A stretch of DNA of 64,000 nt from Nitrospira sp. (GTDB lineage: Bacteria > Nitrospirota > Nitrospiria > Nitrospirales > Nitrospiraceae), in the NCBI GenBank assembly GCA_005116835.1, contig SWDM01000018.1:1-64000 (forward strand). Direction: 5' to 3'. The notes below the pieces were generated by a model. The model made no database searches. It was given only the letters and a program-made list of their open reading frames with translations, and had not been told where the DNA came from. Both the position numbers and the translations under genes were made by a program. Positions 19,917-27,897 of the stretch are shown here, piece by piece (position 1 is the stretch's first letter; every line of letters begins with the position of its first letter).

Positions 19917-20118
19917 CTTGACCTCCCATGCAACCAATCGCCCCCGGCTCGTCAACGAACAGAAAAGGTTCAAGTGGCATCTTCCCAAATCGGGGAAGGG
20001 AAAATCTTATATGCTGCACACGCCTATCAGTCAAGGAATACATCGCATCTTCTCCAACAACATTTCTATCCACCCTGATCTCTCTTCCTAGTCCCCCAGG
20101 CAGAAGAGCAACGACCAA
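19903..20118 (-). CDS. Possible short gene or gene remnant
   Basis: A 71-residue frame that overlaps the start of the next gene by 14 bases. Its translation looks protein-like (LLPGGLGREIRVDRNVVGED, then RRVQHIRFSLPRFGKM), and the open frame continues upstream to about 20180, but the only start is TTG at 20118 without a clear ribosome binding site. It may be the decayed end of a larger gene or a coupled leader for the unknown gene downstream. No family recognised. Confidence 0.3.
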   Translation of the reverse strand: MVVALLPGGLGREIRVDRNVVGEDAMYSLTDRRVQHIRFSLPRFGKMPLEPFLFVDEPGAIGCMGGQDDRH

Positions 20119-20394
20119 GGAGACTCGCTTCTGAGCGGGCCAGAATAACTTGTCTGGAGAGCCCGCGATCGGTTTCAGCAGTGGAGATTATCTTAGTCCT
20201 CGTCGCTCGCCATGCCTATAGAAATGGAACTCGAAGGAAGCGAGTTCCATATGGAGGGCGGGCGCACAATGACCTTCGATATCCGATCAATACATAACAT
20301 CCCTTCAGAACAGCTCCAGAAATAGCACAGGCTTGCGGCCAACCTTAAATGACAGATAGCCCCCTCCCCTGTTTGAGTATCGCCATGTCTGACC
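20119..20394. other. Intergenic, no gene seen
   Basis: About 275 bases with a short inverted repeat around 20231-20252 (GGAACTCGAAGGAAGCGAG region, arms GAACTCG and CGAGTTC). Nothing else was recognised. Confidence 0.3.
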
Positions 20395-20799
20395 TCACAT
20401 CCCTCTGAGTTGTTCGTCTTCTTTCAAGAGGTTCTCAATGCATTGGACCAGCCAAGCGACTTGCCCGGCCTCCGACATCTCCCAAAACTCAGTTGGAATC
20501 TCGACATAGCGCCAGAGGAATTTCTCGTAATCATCGTCATACCCCTTCGCCTTATACCCCGCGACCTTCGTCTCGTTTGCGAGCGGCACCGTCCAGTAGA
20601 GGGGCTCCGGACGTGTGGTAAACCCCAGAGAAACATATTGGTCTGTCATACCTGGCATTTCGAGCCATACCTCAAAGAAGGTTTTCGCGTCCGTGACATG
20701 GTCCTCACGGTCACGAGTAAACCGCTCGACTGATTTTGGCAGCGTCTTCTTGAGCACTTGCTTTTGAGTTTCCGTCAATGGCCTGTATTCTTCGGTCAT
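20395..20799 (-). CDS. Unknown soluble protein
   Basis: 134 residues, ATG preceded by GAGGGAATC. It is acidic, helical at both ends (LTETQKQVLKKTLPKSVERF and VQCIENLLKEDEQL) with a tryptophan-rich middle (EPLYWTVPLANET, FLWRYVEIPTEFWEM). There is no signal peptide and no recognised family. It belongs to the run of minus-strand accessory genes between 19.1 and 24.4 kb. Confidence 0.62.
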   Translation of the reverse strand: MTEEYRPLTETQKQVLKKTLPKSVERFTRDREDHVTDAKTFFEVWLEMPGMTDQYVSLGFTTRPEPLYWTVPLANETKVAGYKAKGYDDDYEKFLWRYVEIPTEFWEMSEAGQVAWLVQCIENLLKEDEQLRGM

Positions 20800-20865
20800 G
20801 ATTCCCTCATATTCTGAAGCTGTTTTACAACTCGTTAGTTATTCTCAGGTGATAGTCCAATAACT

Positions 20866-21801
20866 CTATGCACTCACGTATTCGTAATCATCCGGTGGGT
20901 CATACATCATGGCTGTGTTAGCCAAGGCTCCGGGATGCGTGCCGCATCGAGAGGCCAACTTTTTGCACAACCGAGGCGCCAGCCGCTGCATACCTAAAAA
21001 GTTTGAGTAATACAGAGTTTCCTCCTCGGATCCCAAGCTGCGCTTGAGCAATCCCCACCAATGTCCTTGGGCATCCCCTATCGGCAGGACAATTCCTGGA
21101 TGCCCGTGAGGAAGGATGGCGGACTGGACAATGTCGGATTCATGTCCCTGGCCAACCAAATGCTCGATCAATTCAGTCTGGATACCATTTCGGCAGCGCG
21201 GGAAGTAGCCCAGATACAACTCTTCTCTCATCCCTGCTGTCACTCCATGCTTCTTTAACCAGTCTCGTCCAGGCTCACCCTCTTTTGTCTCGCAGAGGAT
21301 ATGGTGATAATACCGGCTCGCTTCGGACATGATGCCCCAGAGCACCTTTTGCTCGTTCCCTCGTCTGTGCAACGACCCACATTTCACTAACACAGCCAGT
21401 CTTTGCATCGCCTCTTCATCTGTGATCCCTTCCATCCTTGCAAAGAAATCCAACGTCGTGCCGGCAGCTTCACATTTGTCACACCTGAAGTCATTTGGGT
21501 GCACATATAGTTTCCCTGCGCTGCAGAAAAGACAGATCCTTGCCAGGAATCCGCCAAGATATCCTCCAACCTTTTCGAACGAACCATATCGTTCGGCTAA
21601 TTCCATACAGTCCACAGAGTCCAGCAACTCGTCCAGGGTTTGAATTGTTAGTGGAGTCGCACCTTCTCCGTCCAGAGTTAGATCCCGCCTCTGGGAAATG
21701 GAGGACAGCACGGACATGTGCTCACCGAATATCTTGCCCGGCAGCATGGCCGAAAAGCCCAGTGTGGAGATGATTTTGAATAACGCACGCCTGGTCAACA
21801 T
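20866..21801 (-). CDS. Truncated DnaG-like primase protein with Tat-like leader
   Basis: 311 residues. Positions of about 90-140 hold a zinc-finger motif like the CHC2 finger of DnaG (CLFC...CDKC, followed by TTLDFFARMEGITDEEAM). Then comes the N-terminal part of the primase core: ASRYYHHIL, GRDWLKKHGVT, LGYFPR, and IVLPIGDAQGHWWGLLKR. The TOPRIM catalytic domain and the helicase-binding end are absent, so it cannot be a complete primase. The first 30 residues (LTRRALFKIISTLGFSAML) look like a twin-arginine-type signal, which is odd for a DNA-binding protein. A good AGGAGG site supports the ATG. It could be a remnant of a phage or plasmid primase, or a DNA- or RNA-sensing accessory protein. 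Confidence 0.65.
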   Translation of the reverse strand: MLTRRALFKIISTLGFSAMLPGKIFGEHMSVLSSISQRRDLTLDGEGATPLTIQTLDELLDSVDCMELAERYGSFEKVGGYLGGFLARICLFCSAGKLYVHPNDFRCDKCEAAGTTLDFFARMEGITDEEAMQRLAVLVKCGSLHRRGNEQKVLWGIMSEASRYYHHILCETKEGEPGRDWLKKHGVTAGMREELYLGYFPRCRNGIQTELIEHLVGQGHESDIVQSAILPHGHPGIVLPIGDAQGHWWGLLKRSLGSEEETLYYSNFLGMQRLAPRLCKKLASRCGTHPGALANTAMMYDPPDDYEYVSA

Positions 21802-21848
21802 CGCATAATCCTCCTAATCTGTTCGCCTACATGCTCGGTAGCGAACAC

Positions 21849-22073
21849 TTAGTTCCTTTCCAAATGGTATCCCTTCACCTGCATACACTCGCGGGTTTCC
21901 ATCGCCGCCGTGAACGGCTCTACCTGTTGCCAGCTGCCGTGTTTGGTGACAATGACGTTTTCACAGTCGAAGTTGTCTCGACGCGAATCGAGATCTGTCT
22001 TGCCTGGCTGCACCCACCGACCGGCGCAGCCGGTCGCAACAATCAGCATCAGACTGACCAATAATAATTTCAT
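21849..22073 (-). CDS. Small lipoprotein
   Basis: 74 residues with a clear lipoprotein signal (MKLLLVSLMLIVATGC, lipobox VATGC) and a strong GGAAGGAGG ribosome binding site. The mature part has two further cysteines that could pair (FDCENV and RECMQV). Probably anchored in the outer or inner membrane facing the periplasm. No family recognised. Confidence 0.7.
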   Translation of the reverse strand: MKLLLVSLMLIVATGCAGRWVQPGKTDLDSRRDNFDCENVIVTKHGSWQQVEPFTAAMETRECMQVKGYHLERN

Positions 22074-22165
22074 GCTTGCCTCCTTCCTGTGACTGAGGGC
22101 GAGGCTAACAGACAGGTGTGACAGAATATGTCACGCTGTTCTGAGAGCTGTTAGGAGAGGGTCCG

Positions 22166-23176
22166 TTATGCTTGGGAGTAATGCTTGAGGGACTTCGAGA
22201 GTTGGTCGGTCATGATCTTGACGAGTTTGGGCGGACTCAGCGCCTTCGCTTCTTTGCCCCACGACAGCACCCAATAGGCGATCTCATCAAAACCACCGGC
22301 GTGGAATCTGACTTCTATCGATCCGTTCTTCAACTTCTTGATCTGCTGGGTAGGATGCCACTGACGTTCAAGCATGAGATGGGCAACGTCACGACTAAAC
22401 CAGACTCTTACTTCCTGCGGTGACTCTTCAATCAATCCAAACTGTTTACTGTAACGGTCAGTGGAGGAATAGGACGCAGGGATCTCAAATCGGTCTTCGG
22501 TCAGCTTGACCTGTTTCATCCGATCCACGGCAAAGAGTCGCTCTGCCACGGAGCGATGGGAATACCCGCGCAGATAGAGACCGTGGTCGTACAAGACAAG
22601 GGCGTAGGGATCGACGCGGTAGATCAACGCCTTGTTTGCATCCGGCTTCTTATAAGTCAGGTCTACGGTCAGTTGTAGCAGAAGCCCGGTGCGAAGCTGC
22701 CGCAGCAGATCGTTCTTTTCGGCGTACGACCTAGTCCCTCGTTGAAGCGGCGCAAACACCTGGACAATTCGTTCAAGATGATTGGCTGTCTTAGCGGGCA
22801 AGGACGCGGCTACTTTAGCAATGACTGTATCCAAGTCTTCTGAGAACGGTGTACCTTTCAGATGGCTGAGACTCGATCGAGCCAGCTGAAGAGACATGAG
22901 TTCGTACCGGGTCAGAGTAATCGGCGGGAGGCCCTTGTATCCAAGCGGCAATTGCCATTGTTTTTCACCGGCATCATCCGAAGAAGTCAGTGGATGACCC
23001 TCTGCTTCAATTTCCTCTAAATCTCGACGTACCTGCCTGGAACTGACGTTGAAGTCTTGGGCAAGATCTTTGATGGTCACGCCTCGGCTGGCCAGAGTTC
23101 TCATCATCCGGGCGAGGCGATCTGCCTGAGTATAGACCCCGCTCTTGCGCCCTTTCGATTTGCGCTGGTTATCCAT
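22166..23176 (-). CDS. WYL-domain transcriptional regulator
   Basis: 336 residues: an N-terminal winged helix-turn-helix (VTIKDLAQDFNVSSRQVRRD) and a WYL sensor domain with the usual strand pattern (DLTYKKPDANKALIYRVDPY, then GLYLRGYSHRSVAERLFAVD) plus a C-terminal WCX extension. WYL proteins bind nucleic-acid-like or nucleotide ligands and often control phage-defence or DNA-repair genes. It starts 4 bases after the CsgG/PDZ lipoprotein gene ends, so it is co-transcribed with it, and it sits at the head of the accessory run that includes the DnaG-like gene. Target genes are unknown. Confidence 0.88.
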   Translation of the reverse strand: MDNQRKSKGRKSGVYTQADRLARMMRTLASRGVTIKDLAQDFNVSSRQVRRDLEEIEAEGHPLTSSDDAGEKQWQLPLGYKGLPPITLTRYELMSLQLARSSLSHLKGTPFSEDLDTVIAKVAASLPAKTANHLERIVQVFAPLQRGTRSYAEKNDLLRQLRTGLLLQLTVDLTYKKPDANKALIYRVDPYALVLYDHGLYLRGYSHRSVAERLFAVDRMKQVKLTEDRFEIPASYSSTDRYSKQFGLIEESPQEVRVWFSRDVAHLMLERQWHPTQQIKKLKNGSIEVRFHAGGFDEIAYWVLSWGKEAKALSPPKLVKIMTDQLSKSLKHYSQA

Positions 23177-23180
23177 TGTT

Positions 23181-24407
23181 TCAGAGCCCCGGTCTCGATT
23201 CCGCCACGACGCTGAGTTCCAACGGAGAACCGGCCCTCCTGATGTCGAGTTTCAAAGTCTGCCCTGCCTCGACCCGACAGAGCCGTTTTGCTTCCCGATC
23301 AGATGATACGCTGGATAAGGCCACGCCGTTGCAGGCGACGACTCTATCGCCGACCTTGAGGCCCGCTTTCTGGGCAGGCAAGCCGCTGCGAAGCTCCCGC
23401 ACGAGGTAGTATCGGACGCCGGACGATTCTTGTAGTTCCCAGTTGATGCCGACCCAGCCTGACCCGATCAACCCGGCTTGCGATCCGAATCGAGCTAGGA
23501 TGCGATGGGCAATGACACGGGCCAAGCCTTCGGGACTATCGGCCGTGGCGTCGGAGCTGTGTCCTTCCCCGTTGAACAGTACCTGGCCACTCTCCACATC
23601 GACGATCCGAAGGGCCAACGATACACGGCTGACTCGGTCGTCATCACTTCGCACCCACTGTTGCACTTCGCCGATCACAATGGCCTGCGCCCCGACGAGT
23701 TTGCCCACTTTCAATACATCGGCATCGTCGACATGGGTCAGTTGCAGCACCTGTTCTTTGAGCACCTCGTCCAACTTCTCCCGCTCCACCATGTTGATAT
23801 CGAGATCCAGCAAGAGCGAGGTCACGATTCCCGCCACACGCGACCCAGATCCCTCTGCATTAGGCGCATCCTCAAACTCCATGACTGCCATCGTCCGGTA
23901 ACGATCGATCGTATCTCGGTTGATCGGACCGATGCCGGTCACGACCGGTTCGGGACGCCCGAACATCCCGCCGGATCCTAGACCGGCGATGCCGGACGAG
24001 GCGCAGGCGCGGCGGCGCTGTAAAATAGCGGCAGGGGTGCCCCAAGCACAGAGTTCGTCGTTCACCAGCACGATGTGATGGGGATATTCCCGTTGATGGT
24101 CCGCGACGATGTTGGTGAAGGGGTAGAAAATGCAGCCGCCGACCCAGACCGATAGAGGGCAGAGGGCCAACTCATAGAGCCACTGTTTACGGGCGGTAAG
24201 GGAATATTCCCAGACCAGCATGCGACCATCGTCACGGAGCACACGATCCGGACGGCCAACGTGATCGATCACCTCAGCCTTGGTCATTGGGACGGCCAGC
24301 CGGTCCAGCTTGGATTCTGACTTCACCACGGTGTACAGCACACCACACCCGGAGCAGGCACCGGCAAGGAGCACCAGCACCATCCAACAGCCAAACCGTT
24401 TGAGCAT
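23181..24407 (-). CDS. Lipoprotein with OmlA-like, CsgG-like and PDZ domains
   Basis: 408 residues. Signal peptide with lipobox GACSGC-type end near residue 20. Residues of about 35-75 (MTKAEVIDHVGRPDRVLRDD) resemble the SmpA/OmlA outer-membrane lipoprotein fold. Residues of about 165-310 form a CsgG-like domain (IDRYRTMAVMEFEDAP, DINMVEREKLDEVLKEQ, GAQAIVIGEVQQW). The end, about 330-405, is a PDZ domain (GLPAQKAGLKVGDRVVACNG). It is predicted to sit in the outer membrane facing the periplasm, acting in assembly or signalling. A GGAG site precedes the ATG. It is co-transcribed with the WYL regulator downstream. The three-domain combination is unusual. Confidence 0.75.
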   Translation of the reverse strand: MLKRFGCWMVLVLLAGACSGCGVLYTVVKSESKLDRLAVPMTKAEVIDHVGRPDRVLRDDGRMLVWEYSLTARKQWLYELALCPLSVWVGGCIFYPFTNIVADHQREYPHHIVLVNDELCAWGTPAAILQRRRACASSGIAGLGSGGMFGRPEPVVTGIGPINRDTIDRYRTMAVMEFEDAPNAEGSGSRVAGIVTSLLLDLDINMVEREKLDEVLKEQVLQLTHVDDADVLKVGKLVGAQAIVIGEVQQWVRSDDDRVSRVSLALRIVDVESGQVLFNGEGHSSDATADSPEGLARVIAHRILARFGSQAGLIGSGWVGINWELQESSGVRYYLVRELRSGLPAQKAGLKVGDRVVACNGVALSSVSSDREAKRLCRVEAGQTLKLDIRRAGSPLELSVVAESRPGL

Positions 24408-24530
24408 ATCTGGCGACTCCGAGAAAGCGAACCCTCACGAGGAGGCAGCGTACCACCCGCACAAACTGGCTGCAATGGAATGGGAAAAGGGAGGAAGCGA
24501 TCGGAGAACTTTCTCGCAACATCCCTCGCG

Positions 24531-24870
24531 TAGAATGCTCAAACAGGCTGTCAGCAAGGCCGCAGCGAACCTCTCACTAGGGGTGGATGAGATGATCCCA
24601 ACTGCGTGCGACGTTCTCACCCGCCCACCCACTGGCACGCCGAGACGTGCCATTTGCCCGGGCGAGGGCCTTCCGATTTGTTACGCCTTTTTTTGGAGGG
24701 AGTGGCTGAGGCTGCACTTTACTGCGCGCATCGAACGAGCACATTCTTATTGTGCGCGTTCTGCGAGCAAGAAGGGCACCTGGCCGCTCCCTCCTCATTC
24801 TTCTGAGGCCGCGCGTTCCGCGAGCAAAGGGATCGTCTCATCCACCCCGCTCACTTTTTCAGCATCCCGC
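24531..24870. repeat. Large imperfect palindrome related to the ~126-bp element
   Basis: About 340 bases whose left end (ATGCTCAAACAGGCTGTCAG) and right end (CTTTTTCAGCATCCCGC) match the ends of the palindromic elements at 54.5 and 56.5 kb. Inner arms GGGTGGATGAGATGATCCC near 24581 and its near-complement (one mismatch) near 24829 extend the palindrome. The middle has two copies of a GCGTTC(C/T)GCGAGCAA motif. No gene was found in it. It abuts the TAG stop of yqgE. Confidence 0.65.
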
Positions 24871-25430
24871 TAATTTAGGGTAGGGTCGAACGGCATATCC
24901 GCATAGTGACGGTACTCTTCACCCAACGCGCTCACGATGTCCGGCCAGATACGAGTGGGATCTTTATGGAAGACGGCATTGGGATCTGCAGGAAGGGTAA
25001 ACCAGGATCCGGTCTGCATTTCCGACTCCAGCTGCCCTGGGCCCCATCCGGAATATCCGAGATAGGCGCGAAAGGCCTCACGGCCTTCGGTGGCAGTCAA
25101 AATACGATCGACAAGGTCTGTATCTCCGCCGAGACAGATCCCGTCAAAGACATGATGGGAATTCTCAGGCAACTGCTCTAAGCGATAGAGCATCATGACC
25201 TGATTCGTTTGCACCGGTCCTCCGGAGAAGAGAACGTGCCGTTGGCCTTCGAGGATTGGAATTTGAGGTAAGGCTTCCGAAACCGACATCGCTGTTGGGC
25301 GATTGACGACGACTCCCAGCGCACCTTCCTCTCCATGCTCACAGAGCAATACGACAGTCTGCCGGAAATTCGGATCGCGCAAGGATGGCGCTGCGATGAG
25401 GAAGATACCTTTGCCGAGTGGAGCTTTCAT
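24870..25430 (-). CDS. yqgE: YqgE/AlgH family protein
   Basis: 186 residues, the family's usual length, from an ATG at 25430 preceded by AGGAT. Family hallmarks are present: GKGIFLIAAPSLRDPNFRQT at the N-terminus, LLCEHGEEGALGVVVNRPT, LFSGGPVQTNQVMML, and GYSGWGPGQLESEM near 140. YqgE is a conserved cytoplasmic protein of unknown biochemical role. A longer open frame reaches 25733 but runs through a 9-bp repeat array and encodes low-complexity sequence, so it is not real. The stop codon abuts a palindromic repeat. Confidence 0.93.
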   Translation of the reverse strand: MKAPLGKGIFLIAAPSLRDPNFRQTVVLLCEHGEEGALGVVVNRPTAMSVSEALPQIPILEGQRHVLFSGGPVQTNQVMMLYRLEQLPENSHHVFDGICLGGDTDLVDRILTATEGREAFRAYLGYSGWGPGQLESEMQTGSWFTLPADPNAVFHKDPTRIWPDIVSALGEEYRHYADMPFDPTLN

Positions 25431-25483
25431 GTAGATGATCCTACCGCGATGACCTGTGTAGCGCAAGCAAGACGAGTCGAACA

Positions 25484-25564
25484 GGTTTATTTGGTTTGGT
25501 TGGTCTATTTGGTTTGTTTGGTTGAACCCGATGAACCAAATGAACAGAACAAACCAAACAAACG
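25484..25564. repeat. 9-bp periodic array, two-armed (GGTTTATTT type)
   Basis: Left arm of about five degenerate nonamers (GGTTTATTT, GGTTTGGTT, and so on), a short centre, and a right arm of the complementary type (AACCAAATG-like). The whole can fold into a long imperfect hairpin. It lies 12 bases beyond the stop of the nitrilase gene and upstream of yqgE. Confidence 0.8.
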
Positions 25565-25575
25565 AGTGCAACCAG

Positions 25576-26364
25576 TTAGCGATAGAGGGACTCGCGGCGA
25601 TCGCGAAGTAGATCATTGTACTGTGTGAGGGCTTTGTTCCGTGCTTCGGCAGGGTCGATCTCGACGATATAGAGTTCTTCCTGATCCCGTGGCGCACGAT
25701 GCAGAATCGCCCCCTTGGGAGCGACGACTTCACTGTTCCCGATAAAGGTCAGCTGATCTTTGCCGCCTCGGGCTTCACTCCCCGTACGATTACACGTGAT
25801 CGCGAACACTCGATTTTCCAGGCATCGAACCGGCATGGAGTCCGGGCAATTGGGCAAGATGAGGTTCGAGGGATGACAGATAATCTCTGCTCCTTTGATC
25901 GCCAAGGTGCGCGCCGCCTCCGGATAGTACCAGTCGAAACAAATCATCGCGCCGATCTTGGCCGATCCGATGTCCCAGACCTGAAATCCTGTGTCGCCTG
26001 GCGAGAAGAACAGCGTTTCTTCAAAAAACAAATGGGTCTTGCGATAGCACCCAATGAATCCGGATGGACCGACGACCACGGCGGAGTTATAGCAGACAGA
26101 TCCGGCTCGTTCCGGAAGACCGGCGACGATCGTCATCCGGCGCCGCTTCGCAAGGTCGATCAGCCGTTGAGTGGTCGGCCCGCTCGGCACTGGCTCCGAG
26201 AACTCGACGACTTCTTCCCGTGATACGAACTGATACCCGGATGCGCACAGCTCGGGCAGGACGATCAGGTCAGCGTCAACCCGGTCGAGCGTATCCACAA
26301 TCGTATCGAGATTGTGCGATACCTCGCCGAACCGTGGAGTGAACTGAAAATATCCAACTCGCAT
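25576..26364 (-). CDS. Carbon-nitrogen hydrolase (nitrilase superfamily)
   Basis: 262 residues with the complete Glu-Lys-Cys catalytic triad: Glu in VLPELCASGY (about 38), Lys in CYRKTHLF (about 110) and Cys in GAMICFDWYYPE (about 142). It is an omega-amidase or N-carbamoyl-amide hydrolase type, cytoplasmic, acting on small linear amides; the exact substrate cannot be told. The gene starts with ATG but no clear ribosome binding site is visible. A 7-bp array lies 15 bases upstream and a 9-bp array 12 bases downstream. Confidence 0.92.
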   Translation of the reverse strand: MRVGYFQFTPRFGEVSHNLDTIVDTLDRVDADLIVLPELCASGYQFVSREEVVEFSEPVPSGPTTQRLIDLAKRRRMTIVAGLPERAGSVCYNSAVVVGPSGFIGCYRKTHLFFEETLFFSPGDTGFQVWDIGSAKIGAMICFDWYYPEAARTLAIKGAEIICHPSNLILPNCPDSMPVRCLENRVFAITCNRTGSEARGGKDQLTFIGNSEVVAPKGAILHRAPRDQEELYIVEIDPAEARNKALTQYNDLLRDRRESLYR

Positions 26365-26378
26365 AAAATTACTGGGTT

Positions 26379-26476
26379 AGAGGCCTGAGGCGAGGGGCAG
26401 AGGGGAGAAGGGAAGGGCAAGAGACAATGGGCTTAACTTCCTCTTGCCCCTCGCCTCTTGCCTCTAGCCTTTGGCT
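26379..26476. repeat. 7-bp periodic array, two-armed (AGGGGCA / TCTTGCC type)
   Basis: Left arm of purine-rich heptamers (AGAGGCC, TGAGGCG, AGGGGCA), a 21-base centre, and a right arm of pyrimidine-rich heptamers (TCTTGCC, CCTCGCC) that pair with the left. It begins 8 bases beyond the smbP stop codon and fills the gap to the nitrilase gene. Confidence 0.78.
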
Positions 26477-26483
26477 GATAAAA

Positions 26484-26831
26484 TTACTTCACTTCAGACA
26501 AATGGGTGACCGCGCCTTCGGCATGTTGCGTAGCAACATCGGCATGGCCGGCCTTGCCATGGGTGATGGCCTCTTTAAGATGTGTAATGCCTTCATCCAG
26601 GTGCGGATTCTTCATGCCGGCTGCCATGGCATGCTTGAGGGCTTCCTCTCCATGTTGCACCACGGCATCGGCATGGCCAGCCTTGCCATGGGAAACCGCT
26701 TCCTTGGCATGTGCGACCGCTTCATCTACATGCTTGTTCCCAGCAAGGGCAAGCCCACTGAAGAGCGGGAAAGCGACAAGCGCGGCGACCGCTGCCACAG
26801 CCAATGTACCACGGTGAGTTCTCATGTTCAT
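26484..26831 (-). CDS. smbP: SmbP-like periplasmic metal-binding protein
   Basis: 115 residues with a secretory signal (AVAAVAALVAFPLFSGLALA) and a mature part made of histidine-rich helical repeats: HVDEAVAHAKEAVSHGKAGH, then HGEEALKHAMAAG and HLKEAITHGKAGH. This matches SmbP, first described in Nitrosomonas europaea, which binds copper and other divalent metals through its many histidines. A role in periplasmic copper buffering is inferred and would suit a nitrifier. A strong GGAGGAACC site fixes the start. It is a single gene, with a heptamer array directly after its stop. Confidence 0.9.
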   Translation of the reverse strand: MNMRTHRGTLAVAAVAALVAFPLFSGLALAGNKHVDEAVAHAKEAVSHGKAGHADAVVQHGEEALKHAMAAGMKNPHLDEGITHLKEAITHGKAGHADVATQHAEGAVTHLSEVK

Positions 26832-26925
26832 GGGTTCCTCCTCACTGATTAAAGTTTATGTGTCGGATGAATGATATCCGCAGGATTATGAGCCTACATC
26901 ACCTTACACAGGCCGTTTTTTGCTG

Positions 26926-27804
26926 TCAAGAAGGCCGCCCCTGCGGGGCGACATTCAAGATATGCTGCAATCCCTTGGTGTCTTTTTCTACCGGGCAGGC
27001 AAAATCGCGGCTCCACTCCCACCAGGACCCCGGATAATTGCGGACCTTTCGATACCCGGCAAGTTTGAAGATGAAATACAGCCAGGAGGAGCGGACGCCG
27101 CCGGTACAATAGCAAATGATCTCTTGATCCTGCGTGAGGCCCTTATCGGCAAGACTCTCTGTAATGGTCTGCAGATCTTTCACCGTGGCATTGGCATGAA
27201 GAAATCCGGTCCAGGCCAGATGAATCGCGGAAGGAATATGGCCGGGGCGCGGAATTCCCGAGATCTCTTTCCCAAGATATTCTTCGAGGCTCCGCGCATC
27301 GACGATCGCGGTGCCGGGATGCGGCTGCTTCACCAAATGTCTTAGGTCATCTTTGCCTGCAAACACGGACGCGACCGGATTAATGGTGAAGGTTCCCGGC
27401 TTGGGCGTCACAAACCCATGTTCGAACGGTCGTCTCTCCTGCACCCACTTCACCCACCCGCCATCAAGAATACGCAATCGCTTGTGGCCAAGATATTCCA
27501 ACATCCAGAACATGCGGCCTTCGTCCCCCCAGTTGTCGAATGGATTGGAGTAGATGACGACATCGCTGTCCTCACTGATGCCCAACGCGCGGATCTTCTG
27601 TTCCATGCGTCCGCGATCTGGATCCAGCAACCCCTTCGGCACCGCCTGGGGATCGCTGTAGTCATGCCAAGTCGAATGGACAGCCCCGGGAATATGGCCG
27701 CCGAATTCATACGTTGCCCGCCCACGCACGTCGATTACGACCAAGCCAGGTTGCCCCAAGTTCTGCTGAAGGGTTTCGGTATCAATCAATAACTCGTGTT
27801 TCAA
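26926..27804 (-). CDS. Two-domain sulfurtransferase (rhodanese)
   Basis: 292 residues. Domain 1 (about 1-140) has the rhodanese fold (VVIDVRGRATYEFGGHIPGA, DVVIYSNPFDNWG) but no cysteine at the active-site loop. Domain 2 (about 150-285) has the catalytic loop YCTGGVRSSWLYFI with the active cysteine. This layout is that of thiosulfate or 3-mercaptopyruvate sulfurtransferases, which move sulfane sulfur to cyanide or thiols. No signal peptide, so cytoplasmic. The start appears to be TTG after GGAGG. It lies just downstream of the five-haem cytochrome gene. Confidence 0.9.
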   Translation of the reverse strand: MKHELLIDTETLQQNLGQPGLVVIDVRGRATYEFGGHIPGAVHSTWHDYSDPQAVPKGLLDPDRGRMEQKIRALGISEDSDVVIYSNPFDNWGDEGRMFWMLEYLGHKRLRILDGGWVKWVQERRPFEHGFVTPKPGTFTINPVASVFAGKDDLRHLVKQPHPGTAIVDARSLEEYLGKEISGIPRPGHIPSAIHLAWTGFLHANATVKDLQTITESLADKGLTQDQEIICYCTGGVRSSWLYFIFKLAGYRKVRNYPGSWWEWSRDFACPVEKDTKGLQHILNVAPQGRPS

Positions 27805-27821
27805 GACATTCCTCCGAGAAA

Positions 27822-27897
27822 AGCTATCAGCCTTCAGCTTTCAGCGGACAGCTTGTTTCTTCCGACTGACGGCTGACGGCTGTCTGCTGAAGGCTCT
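27822..27897. repeat. 7-bp periodic array, two-armed (AGCTTTC type), entering a gene end
   Basis: Heptamers AGCTATC, AGCCTTC and AGCTTTC form one arm and GGCTGAC, GGCTGTC-type units the other. The array lies 18 bases upstream of the rhodanese start and runs into the last 24 codons of the cytochrome c gene, whose stop is at 27827. Confidence 0.78.

Noticed and set aside
25431-25733. Long N-terminal extension of YqgE
   Set aside because: It runs through the 9-bp array, giving low-complexity sequence, and overlaps the nitrilase gene; the ATG at 25430 has a ribosome binding site and matches the family start.
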